From contig NZ_CP034234.1 in assembly GCF_003931795.1 (NCBI RefSeq), positions 372,001-436,000 on the forward strand: a stretch of DNA of 64,000 bases. Direction: 5' to 3'. The DNA comes from Erysipelothrix piscisicarius (GTDB lineage Bacteria; Bacillota_I; Bacilli_A; Erysipelotrichales; Erysipelotrichaceae). Shown piece by piece: positions 8,471 to 16,927 of this stretch. The notes beneath the pieces are model-generated. The model did not search any database, was not told the origin of the DNA, and worked only from the letters and a program-made list of their open reading frames with translations. How positions within the stretch are numbered: position 1 is the stretch's first letter; the number at the start of each line of letters is the position of its first letter. The position numbers were made by a program, and so were the translations under genes.

Positions 8471-9648
8471 GATTGATTCGAAATCCTTTCTTGGGGTTCG
8501 TTTTTTATTGCCTGTAAGAGATCAGGACTTAAAATTAAATCAAGCGCTGTCAGTGCGAGCAGTTGTGCTCCAAGTTGAATGGATTCAAGTCCCTGAGGGC
8601 TACACGCTGCTGCTTTAAATTCAGGACTGTGACCAGCGATAAAAGTATCGGATATGTTTATGGTTGGCTGAATTGTAGGAACAACATAGCTTACGTTCCC
8701 AACGTCACTGGATCCAAATGTGGAACCATCGCGACTTACAACATGATGACCGTAATCTTGAAGGTGTTTAAGGTAGAGGTTATCAAATGAAGGGGTAATA
8801 ATTGTATCATCGACAGCATTTTGGAATAAGCCAAATTCATACTCATATCCAGTCGATAACGCTGCCCCTTTTACAATATTTTCAAAGCGAGTATAAACAT
8901 CGCGAAGTGTGGAGCGGGTATTTGCTCCGAGGTAAAAGCGTCCTTTCGCATATTCAGGAACTATATTAGGCGCGACACCACCATCGGTAATAATACCGTG
9001 GATCATGACATCTTTAGGTAGGTGTTGACGCATTGCGTTACTTGCATTGAAAACTTGAATAAGCGCTTCAAGAGCATTAATTCCTAATTCAGGCGCTGCA
9101 GCCGCATGACTGGGTTTTCCAAAAAACGCAACATCTACGGGGTCATTTGCGAGGGTTTCAACCGTGAGGCTGTGTAAGTGACCGGGATGGACGCAAAGTG
9201 CTGCATCCACATCATCAAAGTAATGATCTCGGACAAAGCTTGCCTTGGCGCTTCCATTGGTTCCGCCTTCTTCTCCAGGTGTACCGTAAATACGAATTTC
9301 ACCACCGACCTCATCAATGAGTGATTTAAGGGCAGTTGCGGCAAGGATTGATGTAACACCGAAGAGATTATGCCCACAGGCATGTCCAATACCGGGTAAT
9401 GCGTCATACTACGCAAGAAAGACAATAACTGGGCCGGTTTTCTCTGCTTGATAACGGGCATCAAATCCTGTAGGATGTCCGGCAACCCCAACCGTGACGT
9501 TAAACCCTTCTTGAGTACAGAGCGTGCTTAAACAGTTGCAAGCATAGACCTCTTCATTACATATTTCCGGATGTGCATGAAGATCCAATGCGATTTCTTT
9601 ATAATGATCGATGCGTTTGAGTACTGCAGATTCAATATTCTTTTTCAT
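8467..9648 (-). pseudogene. M20-family amidohydrolase with internal amber codon
   Basis: M20D-type metallohydrolase (amidohydrolases that release amino acids from N-acyl or aminobenzoyl conjugates). The frame runs from ATG 9648 (AGGAG upstream) to TGA 8467, 393 codons plus stop, normal length, except for a TAG at 9411-9409. That codon falls in FLA-stop-YDALPGIGHACGHN, where homologues have Glu (FLAEYDALPG); one G-to-T change explains it. Metal-site motifs (YDALP, GHACGHN, GTPGEEGG, and His of CVHPGH) are otherwise intact. It heads the metNIQ operon under the same T-box, so a role in freeing methionine or a related amino acid from conjugates is inferred. Reinitiation at ATG 9210 would give only the C-terminal part. 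Confidence 0.88.
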
Positions 9649-9664
9649 AGACTTTCTCCTGACA

Positions 9665-9907
9665 AATAAAAAACGCCCATCCCAAAGGATGAGCGTGCTC
9701 ATGTTACCACCTTAATTTATTAATACCTCACGGATATTAACCTCTTCAAGTTCTATCAAACTCTATCGCTTTAACGGGCGCTCCCGGCGTAGCCTAAATC
9801 TTTCGAATTCAACTACACAGCTCCAAGGCCATTTTCAGTACGCTTCCATTCATCTGCTCTCACCAATACAGACTCTCTGTAAAACTTTTCACGGACTTAC
9901 TTTCCTT
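9665..9907 (-). promoter_or_regulatory. T-box leader, probably methionine-specific
   Basis: Leader between the promoter and the M20 gene on the minus strand. It shows stem I elements (AGAGAGTC, then GGTGAGAGC), a likely ATG (Met) specifier at 9832-9830 followed by a purine, and the T-box core AAGGTGGTAAC at 9714-9704 whose TGGT bulge would pair with the ACCA end of tRNA-Met. It ends with a terminator, CGCTCATCC pairing with GGATGGGCG (9695-9674) plus T6. Downstream metNIQ supports Met specificity. The specifier was assigned by eye, not by folding. Confidence 0.88.
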
Positions 9908-9913
9908 TTCATT

Positions 9914-9942
9914 ATTATGTTCCAAAATGTAATATTTGTCAA
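9914..9942 (-). promoter_or_regulatory. Promoter of the T-box/M20-metNIQ operon
   Basis: Minus strand TTGACA (9942-9937), a 17-nt spacer and CATAAT (9919-9914). Near-consensus sigma-A promoter. The predicted start near 9907 is at the 5' edge of the T-box. Confidence 0.85.
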
Positions 9943-10001
9943 CCAATTCATTTAACATTTCACATTGAGTGACTTATGATGTACATAAGGAGTGTGATTC
10001 T

Positions 10002-11360
10002 ATGAACCTACTAGAAAAGCAAAAACGATATTTTAATTTACAAAATACAAAACCAATTGCATTTAGAAAAGATGCATTAAATACACTTGAAACGGCACTT
10101 AAGGCATATGAAAACAAGATTTATGATGCATTTAAAATCGATTTAGCAAAACCTGAAATGGAGGTATATACGACCGAACTTGCAGTGGTATATCGATCCA
10201 TTCGCGATGCGCAAAAAAATCTTGGGCAATGGATGAAACTTCAAAGGGTTAAAACACCCATGGTTTTAGTGGGACGAAAAAGCTATAAAATGTATGAGCC
10301 TTTAGGAAATACATTGATCATAGGGCCCTTTAATTATCCCTTACAACTCGTTCTTGTGCCCCTTGTAGGAGCGATTGCAGCGGGAAATACCGCGATCATC
10401 AAGACATCCGAACTGACACCCAAAATTTCAAGCGTAATACATACTATGATATCAGATTTTTTTTCTGAAGATTATATTGCGGTCGTGGAAGGGGATGTGA
10501 CGGTGAATCAAGCATTACTCAAACTTCCCTTTGACTTTATTTTCTTCACCGGGAGCACGCAGGTTGGAAAAATCGTGATGCAACATGCTGCAGAACATCT
10601 TACACCGGTAATTTTAGAGTTAGGGGGGAAAAGTCCTTGTGTGGTAACCCAAAATGCAAATATTACATTAAGTGCTCAACGAATTGCATGGGGGAAATTT
10701 TTAAACAATGGCCAAACATGTGTTGCACCGGATTATATCCTTGTCTCAAAAAAGAACGAAGCGGCCCTAACACAAGCACTTATCAAAGCAATTAAAGCCA
10801 TGTATGGGGATGATTATCAAAATAACGAAGATTATGGAAGGATCGTGAACTTAAAACACGCAGAACGACTTAAAAAGATAATTGAAGCCCATCAACAAGA
10901 TATTGTATTTGGTGGCAAGACGGATGGAACATTTATTGAACCAACCTTGCTATCCCTAAACCATGCGGAGGGACCTGCAATGGAGTCTGAAATTTTTGGA
11001 CCGATTCTCCCCATTATTTCATTTGATACACTGGAAGAAGCGTACTCAATCATCGAAAAAAATCCCAAACCATTATCCTTATATATGTTCACTGAATCTT
11101 TTGAAGAACAAGACGCCATTTTAAATCGCATTCAATTTGGTGGTGGCTGCATCAACGATACAATTTTACATCTTGTGAATGATGCACTGCCTTTTGGAGG
11201 TATTGGAAATTCTGGCATAGGAACCTATCATGGATTTTCGAGTTTTGAAGTTTTTTCAAACTGCAAATCAATTATGAAATCAAGTGCAATACCACTATCA
11301 GTGATGTATCCACCTTACCGAAAAACAAAATTTAACTTAATCCAAAAGATATTTCGATAA
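10002..11360 (+). CDS. Aldehyde dehydrogenase family protein (class 3 type)
   Basis: NAD(P)-dependent oxidation of an aldehyde to the acid; substrate unknown. 452 aa, without the N-terminal extension of class 1/2 enzymes, as in class 3/fatty-aldehyde types. Visible: IGPFNYPLQL (about 107-116), the cofactor motif FFTGSTQVGK (181-190), general base Glu206 in ELGGKSP, catalytic Cys240 in NNGQTCVAPDY and the C-terminal LPFGGIGNSGIG. ATG 10002 has AAGGAG upstream; the in-frame ATG at 9969 would lack one. The C-terminus carries basic residues and a hydrophobic stretch that may mediate membrane contact. It stands alone, divergent from the met operon. Confidence 0.92.
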   Translation: MNLLEKQKRYFNLQNTKPIAFRKDALNTLETALKAYENKIYDAFKIDLAKPEMEVYTTELAVVYRSIRDAQKNLGQWMKLQRVKTPMVLVGRKSYKMYEPLGNTLIIGPFNYPLQLVLVPLVGAIAAGNTAIIKTSELTPKISSVIHTMISDFFSEDYIAVVEGDVTVNQALLKLPFDFIFFTGSTQVGKIVMQHAAEHLTPVILELGGKSPCVVTQNANITLSAQRIAWGKFLNNGQTCVAPDYILVSKKNEAALTQALIKAIKAMYGDDYQNNEDYGRIVNLKHAERLKKIIEAHQQDIVFGGKTDGTFIEPTLLSLNHAEGPAMESEIFGPILPIISFDTLEEAYSIIEKNPKPLSLYMFTESFEEQDAILNRIQFGGGCINDTILHLVNDALPFGGIGNSGIGTYHGFSSFEVFSNCKSIMKSSAIPLSVMYPPYRKTKFNLIQKIFR

Positions 11361-11658
11361 ATTGCATCAAGTTTGAATTACAATACGAGTTCTATAATAA
11401 AAAAAAGTTATGAGTAAAAGAAGCGTTTCATTAAAATAGTGAAATATTTTTTCAAAAAAAGCAGGGGGTATCCCCTTCTAAAAGCGCAAGATTTTTACAC
11501 AAAATATATTGCCCTATATATAAGGATAGAAAAATTGAAATAATTGGCACATTTTAGATCAAAAAATATAAATTCAATAAAACGTGAAATGCACAATTTA
11601 TAAAATTAATTTGAAAGACTTATGATATAATACAAACGAAATGAAGAGAGGTAATAAT
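11361..11658 (+). other. AT-rich intergenic region
   Basis: About 300 bp without a gene. It holds a weak TTTCA/TGAAA hairpin with T tract after the aldehyde dehydrogenase gene, an isolated GC hairpin (AGGGG/CCCCT, about 11464-11478), and the queT promoter at its right end. I see no riboswitch fold. Confidence 0.6.
11623..11631 (+). promoter_or_regulatory. queT promoter (extended -10)
   Basis: TGATATAAT at 11623-11631, an extended -10. No good -35 at the right distance. The leader would be only about 20 nt, leaving no room for a preQ1 riboswitch. Confidence 0.65.
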
Positions 11659-12126
11659 ATGAAAACAAAAGATTTAGCATTAGAGGCATTAATTGCGGCA
11701 GTTTATATCGCAGTTACCGTGCTTCTAAAACCGATTTCATATAGCTTTATGCAAGTTCGTATTTCAGAAGTGATGTTGATTTTAGTTCTATTTAATCGAA
11801 AACATGCTTATGGATTAATAATTGGTTGTTTACTCGCGAATTTTGTGAGTGATGCGGGGATTCTGGATGTCATTTTTGGTACATTGGCAACGGCAATCAC
11901 CTGTTTCTTAATGAGTATTACAAAAGATGATCATTTGGCTCTTGTGTGGCCAGCTCTTGTGAACGGAATTATCGTTGGCGCAATGTTAGGTTATGTTCTC
12001 AATGTTCCGTACTTACCGGCTATGGGATGGGTATTTTTAGGTGAATTTATCGCAACATTTGTTCCGGGTATTTTCTTAATTAAGCCACTAAAGAAAAATA
12101 CCAAGATGCAAGAAATATTTGGATAA
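11659..12126 (+). CDS. queT: QueT-family transporter (queuosine precursor)
   Basis: Small integral membrane protein (155 aa, about five membrane segments) of the QueT/COG4708 family, the predicted substrate-specificity component for uptake of queuosine precursors, often working with a shared ECF energizing module. The segments SYSFMQVRISEVMLILVLF and LANFVSDAGILDVIFGTLAT are characteristic. ATG 11659 has AGAGAGG 7 nt upstream; the ATG at 11641 precedes that site. It stands alone with its own promoter and terminator. No queuosine biosynthesis genes are nearby, which fits salvage. Confidence 0.85.
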   Translation: MKTKDLALEALIAAVYIAVTVLLKPISYSFMQVRISEVMLILVLFNRKHAYGLIIGCLLANFVSDAGILDVIFGTLATAITCFLMSITKDDHLALVWPALVNGIIVGAMLGYVLNVPYLPAMGWVFLGEFIATFVPGIFLIKPLKKNTKMQEIFG

Positions 12127-12162
12127 TCACATAATTTCCCACAATTAAAAAGATAACTCGGA

Positions 12163-12188
12163 AACTCACTTAGATAGTGAGTTTTTTA
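12163..12188 (+). terminator. Terminator after queT
   Basis: AACTCACT (12163-12170) pairs with AGTGAGTT (12176-12183), followed by T6. Confidence 0.9.
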
Positions 12189-12229
12189 ATTTCACAATGT
12201 CTTCACAAACAAGCGAAACGTAAAATTAT

Positions 12230-12258
12230 TTGCCAAACAAATATTCTTATGATATTCT
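12230..12258 (+). promoter_or_regulatory. Promoter of the 3D-domain lipoprotein gene
   Basis: TTGCCA (12230-12235), 17-nt spacer, TATTCT (12253-12258). Confidence 0.75.
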
Positions 12259-12289
12259 TCTCAAGTCTTTTTTGAAAGGAGACATTTTA

Positions 12290-13096
12290 ATGAAGAAATA
12301 CTTAGTGATTATCTACATGGTGGTCATGGTAACAATCATTAGTGGGTGTGCCGTGAATGCGGATGCCAATGTGGATATTACCTATCCAGTACTAAATGAC
12401 ATCGCTGAAAATAGCGATGAACCTTATAGGTTTAAAATAAGCGAAAAAATTGAAGATTTAGAAGAGCCTGGTGTTGAAGAACGCGAAGCTTCTGAGGTGG
12501 TGTCGGGTGGAGCCAGTTGGATCTATGCGAAGACACAAGATGGTGTAGGTGGTACAAAAACAACAAAATACAAAGAAACATATAACATAAAAGACGAATT
12601 GTTATCACGTGTTGAAATTCCTGAAGCGGCTGTTATCGAGCCAACAACCCCTACGCTTTACGAAGGGGGTCAAAAGGCTCAAGCAGGTGCTTACTATGAA
12701 GCAAGCCGTATTACTCGATATGGCGTTGACTGTGATGGCTGTAATATGAACAGTGCGGGCGAAGGTGGTACAGCTGCCGGAGTTCGTGTAAGTACTACAG
12801 CAGTGCAACAAGGCGATGGTTCTTGGTTGCCAGGAATTACATATAACGGATATTACATCATTGCAACATCAAGCTCAATTCCAATGTGCTCGATCGTTGA
12901 GATATCAAACCACACAGTAAGTGGTAAAGGAATTGAGTACAATGTACCGTTCCGCGCAATTGTATTAGATCGTGGTGGTGCCATTCAAGGCTCAAAAATT
13001 GACCTGTTTGTGGGTACAGAAACCAATATGGGTGTAACCCAAGGATCTGTACAGAATGCTCATGTTGAAATTATAAGTGTGGGTAACGGCTGTTAA
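12290..13096 (+). CDS. Lipoprotein with C-terminal 3D (Asp-Asp-Asp) domain
   Basis: 268-aa predicted lipoprotein: signal peptide 1-18, lipobox IISGC, lipidated Cys19. A linker of about 120 residues, part acidic, is followed by a C-terminal domain (about 175-268) with the 3D signature: a segment before SSIPMCSIVEI, then AIVLDRGGAIQGSKIDLFVG. The 3D domain occurs in cell-wall-active proteins (YabE/YocH, MltA-like double-psi barrel) and is thought to bind or cleave peptidoglycan strands. Here it is not joined to an LysM or G5 domain. Four extra Cys (DCDGCN, PMCSI, GNGC) could form disulfides. AAGGAG precedes ATG 12290. It stands near rnmV, where Bacillus has yabE, a synteny match. Confidence 0.85.
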   Translation: MKKYLVIIYMVVMVTIISGCAVNADANVDITYPVLNDIAENSDEPYRFKISEKIEDLEEPGVEEREASEVVSGGASWIYAKTQDGVGGTKTTKYKETYNIKDELLSRVEIPEAAVIEPTTPTLYEGGQKAQAGAYYEASRITRYGVDCDGCNMNSAGEGGTAAGVRVSTTAVQQGDGSWLPGITYNGYYIIATSSSIPMCSIVEISNHTVSGKGIEYNVPFRAIVLDRGGAIQGSKIDLFVGTETNMGVTQGSVQNAHVEIISVGNGC

Positions 13097-13141
13097 AGCT
13101 TATGATAGGGTCTTAAGTAGCCAAAGGTCCTATCCACAAAG

Positions 13142-13164
13142 ACCGAGTATACTCGGTTTTTTTG
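13142..13164 (+). terminator. Terminator after the 3D lipoprotein gene
   Basis: ACCGAGT (13142-13148) pairs with ACTCGGT (13151-13157), then T7. A weaker GATAGG/CCTATC hairpin (about 13105-13135) precedes it. Confidence 0.9.
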
Positions 13165-13175
13165 TTTTTAAAACA

Positions 13176-13184
13176 TGATATAAT
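13176..13184 (+). promoter_or_regulatory. rnmV promoter, start codon at the predicted +1
   Basis: Extended -10 TGATATAAT (13176-13184). Exactly 6 nt (TGACCC) separate it from ATG 13191. No ribosome-binding site is present. Predicts a leaderless transcript, with the same geometry as mnmE. Confidence 0.7.
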
Positions 13185-13190
13185 TGACCC

Positions 13191-13748
13191 ATGAACAAAC
13201 TAAAGATACAAGAAGTAATTGTTGTAGAAGGAAAGCATGACAAGGAAAAAATCCTTAAATGTGTTGATGCCGATGTTATTATGTCCAGTGGCACACACAT
13301 GTCAGCAGATTTCTTGGCATTATGTAAAAGATTGAATGAAGAACGCGGGATTATTGTGTTTACCGATCCGGATGGGCCTGGTGAAATGATTCGACGTCGT
13401 ATTATTGAGACGGTCGGAACATGCAAGCATGCATCGCTTCATGTCTTACAAACAAAAAAGAAACAAAAAGTAGGCATTGAACATGCAGACTGTGATGATA
13501 TCGTTGAGGCATTAAGTACATGCTCTACTTTTTCATTAAACAATCAATCCTTAACGCTTCCGGAATTCCAATCTTTTGGACTCAGTGGCGCAAGTGATAG
13601 TGCATTGCGTCGTGATTTGTTGTCGGAGGCATTTCGTTTTCCTAAGTCAAATGCGAAATCATGCCTGAAATATCTAAATATGCTTAATATTACGAAAGCA
13701 GACTGCCTAATGGTTTTGAAAGAGAGTAATTATGAAAACAATCGCTAA
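13191..13748 (+). CDS. rnmV: Ribonuclease M5
   Basis: Toprim-domain endonuclease that matures the ends of 5S rRNA with help from ribosomal protein uL18. 185 aa, normal length. N-terminal Toprim: VVEGKHDKEKI with the catalytic Glu (residue 10), then MSSGTHMS and the acidic FTDPDGPGE motif near residue 62, followed by RRRI. The C-terminal region is basic and helical, as in the family. It overlaps rsmA by 17 nt, the standard Firmicute pairing. The start codon is preceded directly by a -10 box rather than a Shine-Dalgarno sequence. Confidence 0.94.
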   Translation: MNKLKIQEVIVVEGKHDKEKILKCVDADVIMSSGTHMSADFLALCKRLNEERGIIVFTDPDGPGEMIRRRIIETVGTCKHASLHVLQTKKKQKVGIEHADCDDIVEALSTCSTFSLNNQSLTLPEFQSFGLSGASDSALRRDLLSEAFRFPKSNAKSCLKYLNMLNITKADCLMVLKESNYENNR

Positions 13749-14544
13749 CTATTCCGTAAGTATGGAATTACTACGTCGCTATGAACGACGCGCAAAGAAA
13801 CACTTTGGACAAAATTTTATCATTGATCCTTCTGTTGTCCGTAATATTGCATCACAAAGTGGTGCGGGTGGGACTGTTTTGGAGATTGGTCCGGGTTTAG
13901 GAGCTTTGACGCAACAACTCGCGGAAACATATGATCACGTCGTTGCTTATGAAATTGATCCTCACATGGTTGAAATCTTAAACGAATCACTTGAGGAATA
14001 CGATAATGTGAAGGTCATTCATCAAGATTTTTTAAAAGCGGATTTAAGTATGTATACAGAACCCATTACGGTTTGTGCGAATTTACCGTATTACATCACA
14101 ACCCCAATTCTTTTTAGATTGATGGAGTTGGATATTGTTGCAATGACTATTATGGTTCAAAAAGAGATTGCAGATCGTCTTGGGGCAAGTCCACAAACAA
14201 AAGATTACAGTTGTCTTTCGATTAAAATGCAATATTATTTTGATATAAAGACAGTTTTAAAAGTGTCTAAGGAATCGTTCCATCCAAGACCGGGTGTGGA
14301 AAGTATTGTCATTAAACTCACACCGAAACATCAAACAATGCCGTATGATGAGAAAATATTCTTTGAATTTGTTAAGAAGTGTTTTCAGTTTAGACGTAAG
14401 ACATTAGTGAATAATTTAAAAACGATTGATAAAGATGTTGATTATGCGGGGGTTTTAGAGTCGCTAGGGCTTGAAACAAACATTCGTGCGGATTACTTAA
14501 CGTTTGAGGACTATCTCCGTCTTTATGGAGCTTTATATGCGTAA
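13732..14544 (+). CDS. rsmA: 16S rRNA (adenine1518/1519-N6) dimethyltransferase RsmA (KsgA)
   Basis: SAM-dependent methyltransferase that dimethylates two adenines in helix 45 of 16S rRNA. 270 aa, normal. Motifs: GQNFIIDPSVVRNI (about 25-38), SAM-binding LEIGPGLGALT (46-56), the acidic end of the second strand AYEIDPHM, and catalytic NLPYYITTPIL (about 118). Overlaps rnmV upstream and ispE downstream, so all three are probably translated from one message. GAAAGAGAG before ATG 13732 can serve as ribosome site. Confidence 0.96.
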   Translation: MKTIANYSVSMELLRRYERRAKKHFGQNFIIDPSVVRNIASQSGAGGTVLEIGPGLGALTQQLAETYDHVVAYEIDPHMVEILNESLEEYDNVKVIHQDFLKADLSMYTEPITVCANLPYYITTPILFRLMELDIVAMTIMVQKEIADRLGASPQTKDYSCLSIKMQYYFDIKTVLKVSKESFHPRPGVESIVIKLTPKHQTMPYDEKIFFEFVKKCFQFRRKTLVNNLKTIDKDVDYAGVLESLGLETNIRADYLTFEDYLRLYGALYA

Positions 14545-15379
14545 AAAAGCGTATGCAAAGATAACACTCTATTTGCACGCAGAAAAAAGGGTCGATAACA
14601 TGCTTCACTTCAAGAACATTATCGTCCCTATTGATCTTTTTGATATGGTTTATCTTGAGAAGCATGACACCATGCACATCGAAACGGATAAAACATATTT
14701 ACCGAATGATAAACGAAATACTGTTTTTAAAGCACTCATGATTATGAAACGTCAATTTAATCTCGAAGATAATTTTAAAGTGCGAATCGTTAAAAACATA
14801 CCTGCACAAGCAGGTCTTGGTGGCGGTAGTGCTGATGCCGCTTGTGTCATACGAATGATTGATGAGATGTATCAATTAAACCTTACAAATCAAGCGTTGA
14901 TTGATATTGCACGTCAAATCGATGAAGATACGCCCTACTGTCTTTTTAATCAACCCATGGTTGTGGAGGGAATTGGCGATATCTTAACCCCTTTAGATTT
15001 AGATATGGATCTCTATTACCTACTCATTAAACCCAGCTTTGGAGTGAGCACAAAGTCGTTTTTAAAACGTTTTAAAGACTTTACAGACTTAAAGATGTTT
15101 AATCGTTGTCTCGAGGCAATTCATGCCAATGATTATAAGGCTTTAGTTGCAAATACACATAATGATTTTCAACACCCTGTTATTAAACGCAATACACGGC
15201 TTAAAAAAGTTGTGCGAATCCTTGAAAAACAAGGGCTTGAAGGCGTTTGTATGAGCGGTAGCGGAACATCCATTTATGGTCTATCCAATCAAAAGGAAAA
15301 AGTCATGGAGGCATATGAGGCGCTCGTTTTAGATTATCCCTTTATAAAATATGGAAAGATTTTAAAAACAGAAGATTAA
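14537..15379 (+). CDS. ispE: 4-diphosphocytidyl-2-C-methyl-D-erythritol kinase (IspE-type GHMP kinase)
   Basis: GHMP-fold kinase matching IspE, which phosphorylates CDP-methylerythritol in the MEP isoprenoid route. 280 aa. Visible: YAKITLYLH with catalytic Lys8, ATP loop PAQAGLGGGSADAA (89-102), the Asp in DEDTPYC, and the C-terminal glycine loop MSGSGTSIYG. It departs from the usual GRRxDGYHxL stretch (here EKRVDNMLHFKN). ATG 14537 has GGAG 6 nt upstream and overlaps rsmA by 8 nt. Because mvaS and thiolase of the mevalonate route are also in this window, the role of this IspE is unclear; a changed substrate is possible. Confidence 0.85.
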   Translation: MRKKAYAKITLYLHAEKRVDNMLHFKNIIVPIDLFDMVYLEKHDTMHIETDKTYLPNDKRNTVFKALMIMKRQFNLEDNFKVRIVKNIPAQAGLGGGSADAACVIRMIDEMYQLNLTNQALIDIARQIDEDTPYCLFNQPMVVEGIGDILTPLDLDMDLYYLLIKPSFGVSTKSFLKRFKDFTDLKMFNRCLEAIHANDYKALVANTHNDFQHPVIKRNTRLKKVVRILEKQGLEGVCMSGSGTSIYGLSNQKEKVMEAYEALVLDYPFIKYGKILKTED

Positions 15380-15382
15380 TCT

Positions 15383-15414
15383 GAGTTCTTGTTTTCACAA
15401 AGAACTCTTTTTTT
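15383..15414 (+). terminator. Terminator after ispE
   Basis: GAGTTCTT (15383-15390) pairs with AAGAACTC (15400-15407), then T7. Confidence 0.9.
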
Positions 15415-15556
15415 ATGATTATTTCTTGAAAGTTGATTTAAAAACACATGTTTAGGGACATATCACCCATACTTTACATTTACTTTTATGAAATATGACG
15501 GTTTTACAGAATGAAACAGTTTGAAATGTGTTAAAATGGTTGCGGAGGCGGTCACA

Positions 15557-16921
15557 ATGAAATATGCAATTGTTTTAGCTGCGGGTAAAGGTACCCGAAT
15601 GAAATCAAATCGAAACAAGGTTATGCATGAAATACTTCATAAGCCTATGATTGGTCATTTAGTTGATCATCTTGAAGCGGTTAATACCGATAAAATTGTA
15701 GTTGTTACAGGACACCAAAATGAGCAGGTAGAATCTTACTTGGGTGATCGTGTTGAATATGCATTCCAAAGTGAACAAATTGGAACTGGAGATGCTGTAT
15801 TGCAAGCACAGCAACTTCATGGAAAAGAAGGTTCGACACTCTTAGTGTTTGGAGACTGTGCATTAATTCAGCCAGAGACGCTAAATCATATCTATGAACA
15901 GCATGAGGGGCATGATTTAACGGTTATCTCTGCACAATTACAAAATCCTGGGACTTATCGTCGTATTGTACGCGATAACCAAGGACACATTGATCGGATT
16001 ATCGATTACCGTAATTTGACAGAATCCGAAGTGTCAATTACAGAAATCAGTCTAGGTATCTATTGTGTAAACAATGAGTTACTTTTTAAATATTTACCAG
16101 AGATTCGTGACGAAGAAGTTACTGAAGAAATTAATCTCATTCGACTTGTAGAGATTTTGAAGAAGAATGGTCATTCGATTCAGTCTTTACGTGTATCAGA
16201 TCACCAAGAATTTTTAGGTGTAAATGATCGAATGCAACTTAATATCTCTAATAAGTGGTTACAGGCACGCGTCAATGCGAAGCATCTTGCGAATGGAGTA
16301 ACCATTATGGATCCACAATCAACGTACATCGGAACGGATGTTCAAATTGCGGAAGATGTAACGATCTATCCTAATAATCATATTTATGGTGATACGACTA
16401 TTGGGACAGGAACTACGCTCTTACCTAACTGTTGGCTTGAAAATGCAATTGTTGGTGAAAATTCCACAATTGATGCTTCTCGCATTATAAACAGTGAAGT
16501 TAAAGATTTTGTAACATTGGGACCGTCATCACACCTTAGAATGAATTCCGTTGTGGGTTCTCATGCTCGAGTTGGAAACTATGTTGAGTTTAAGAACACT
16601 CGATTTGGAGAATATTCAAACTGTGCACACTTGACATATTTAGGTGACGCAATAATTGGAAATAAAGTTAATATTGGCTGTGGCGTTGTAACCGTAAATT
16701 ATGATGGCAAGAAGAAATATCAAACTGAAGTACGCGATGGCGCATTTGTCGGAAGCAATGCGAACCTAATCGCGCCAATTACTATAGGGGAAAATGCAGT
16801 GGTGGCGGCAGGATCGACCGTTAATGGCGATGTTGCTGATGGGGAGATGGCTATTGCACGGCCTCGTCAGGAAAACAAACCTGGATATGGTGCGAAATAC
16901 AAGAATAAAGAGGGTAAATAA
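15557..16921 (+). CDS. glmU: Bifunctional GlmU (N-acetylglucosamine-1-P uridyltransferase / GlcN-1-P acetyltransferase)
   Basis: Makes UDP-GlcNAc, the precursor of peptidoglycan, in two steps. 454 aa. The N-terminal nucleotidyltransferase domain starts with VLAAGKGTRMKS (residues 6-17) and includes the uridine-contact region QIGTGDA. The C-terminal left-handed beta-helix (from about 250) contains the acetyltransferase segment NYDGKKKYQTEV and KNTRFGEYSN. ATG 15557 is chosen because GGAGG lies 8 nt upstream; the in-frame ATG at 15521 precedes it. It is followed after a few bases by prs, the conserved glmU-prs pair. It joins murA (48.7 kb), which uses its product. Confidence 0.96.
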   Translation: MKYAIVLAAGKGTRMKSNRNKVMHEILHKPMIGHLVDHLEAVNTDKIVVVTGHQNEQVESYLGDRVEYAFQSEQIGTGDAVLQAQQLHGKEGSTLLVFGDCALIQPETLNHIYEQHEGHDLTVISAQLQNPGTYRRIVRDNQGHIDRIIDYRNLTESEVSITEISLGIYCVNNELLFKYLPEIRDEEVTEEINLIRLVEILKKNGHSIQSLRVSDHQEFLGVNDRMQLNISNKWLQARVNAKHLANGVTIMDPQSTYIGTDVQIAEDVTIYPNNHIYGDTTIGTGTTLLPNCWLENAIVGENSTIDASRIINSEVKDFVTLGPSSHLRMNSVVGSHARVGNYVEFKNTRFGEYSNCAHLTYLGDAIIGNKVNIGCGVVTVNYDGKKKYQTEVRDGAFVGSNANLIAPITIGENAVVAAGSTVNGDVADGEMAIARPRQENKPGYGAKYKNKEGK

Positions 16922-16927
16922 AAGACT

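Noticed and set aside
9135..9491. 118-aa minus-strand open frame inside the M20 gene
   Set aside because: It is out of frame with the conserved M20 motifs, which continue in the main frame on both sides of the TAG.
11455..11660. preQ1 riboswitch before queT, suggested by the GC hairpin AGGGG/CCCCT near 11465
   Set aside because: The loop is only 4 nt, the A-rich tail does not fit preQ1-I, nothing resembles preQ1-II, and the predicted queT promoter lies downstream of the hairpin.
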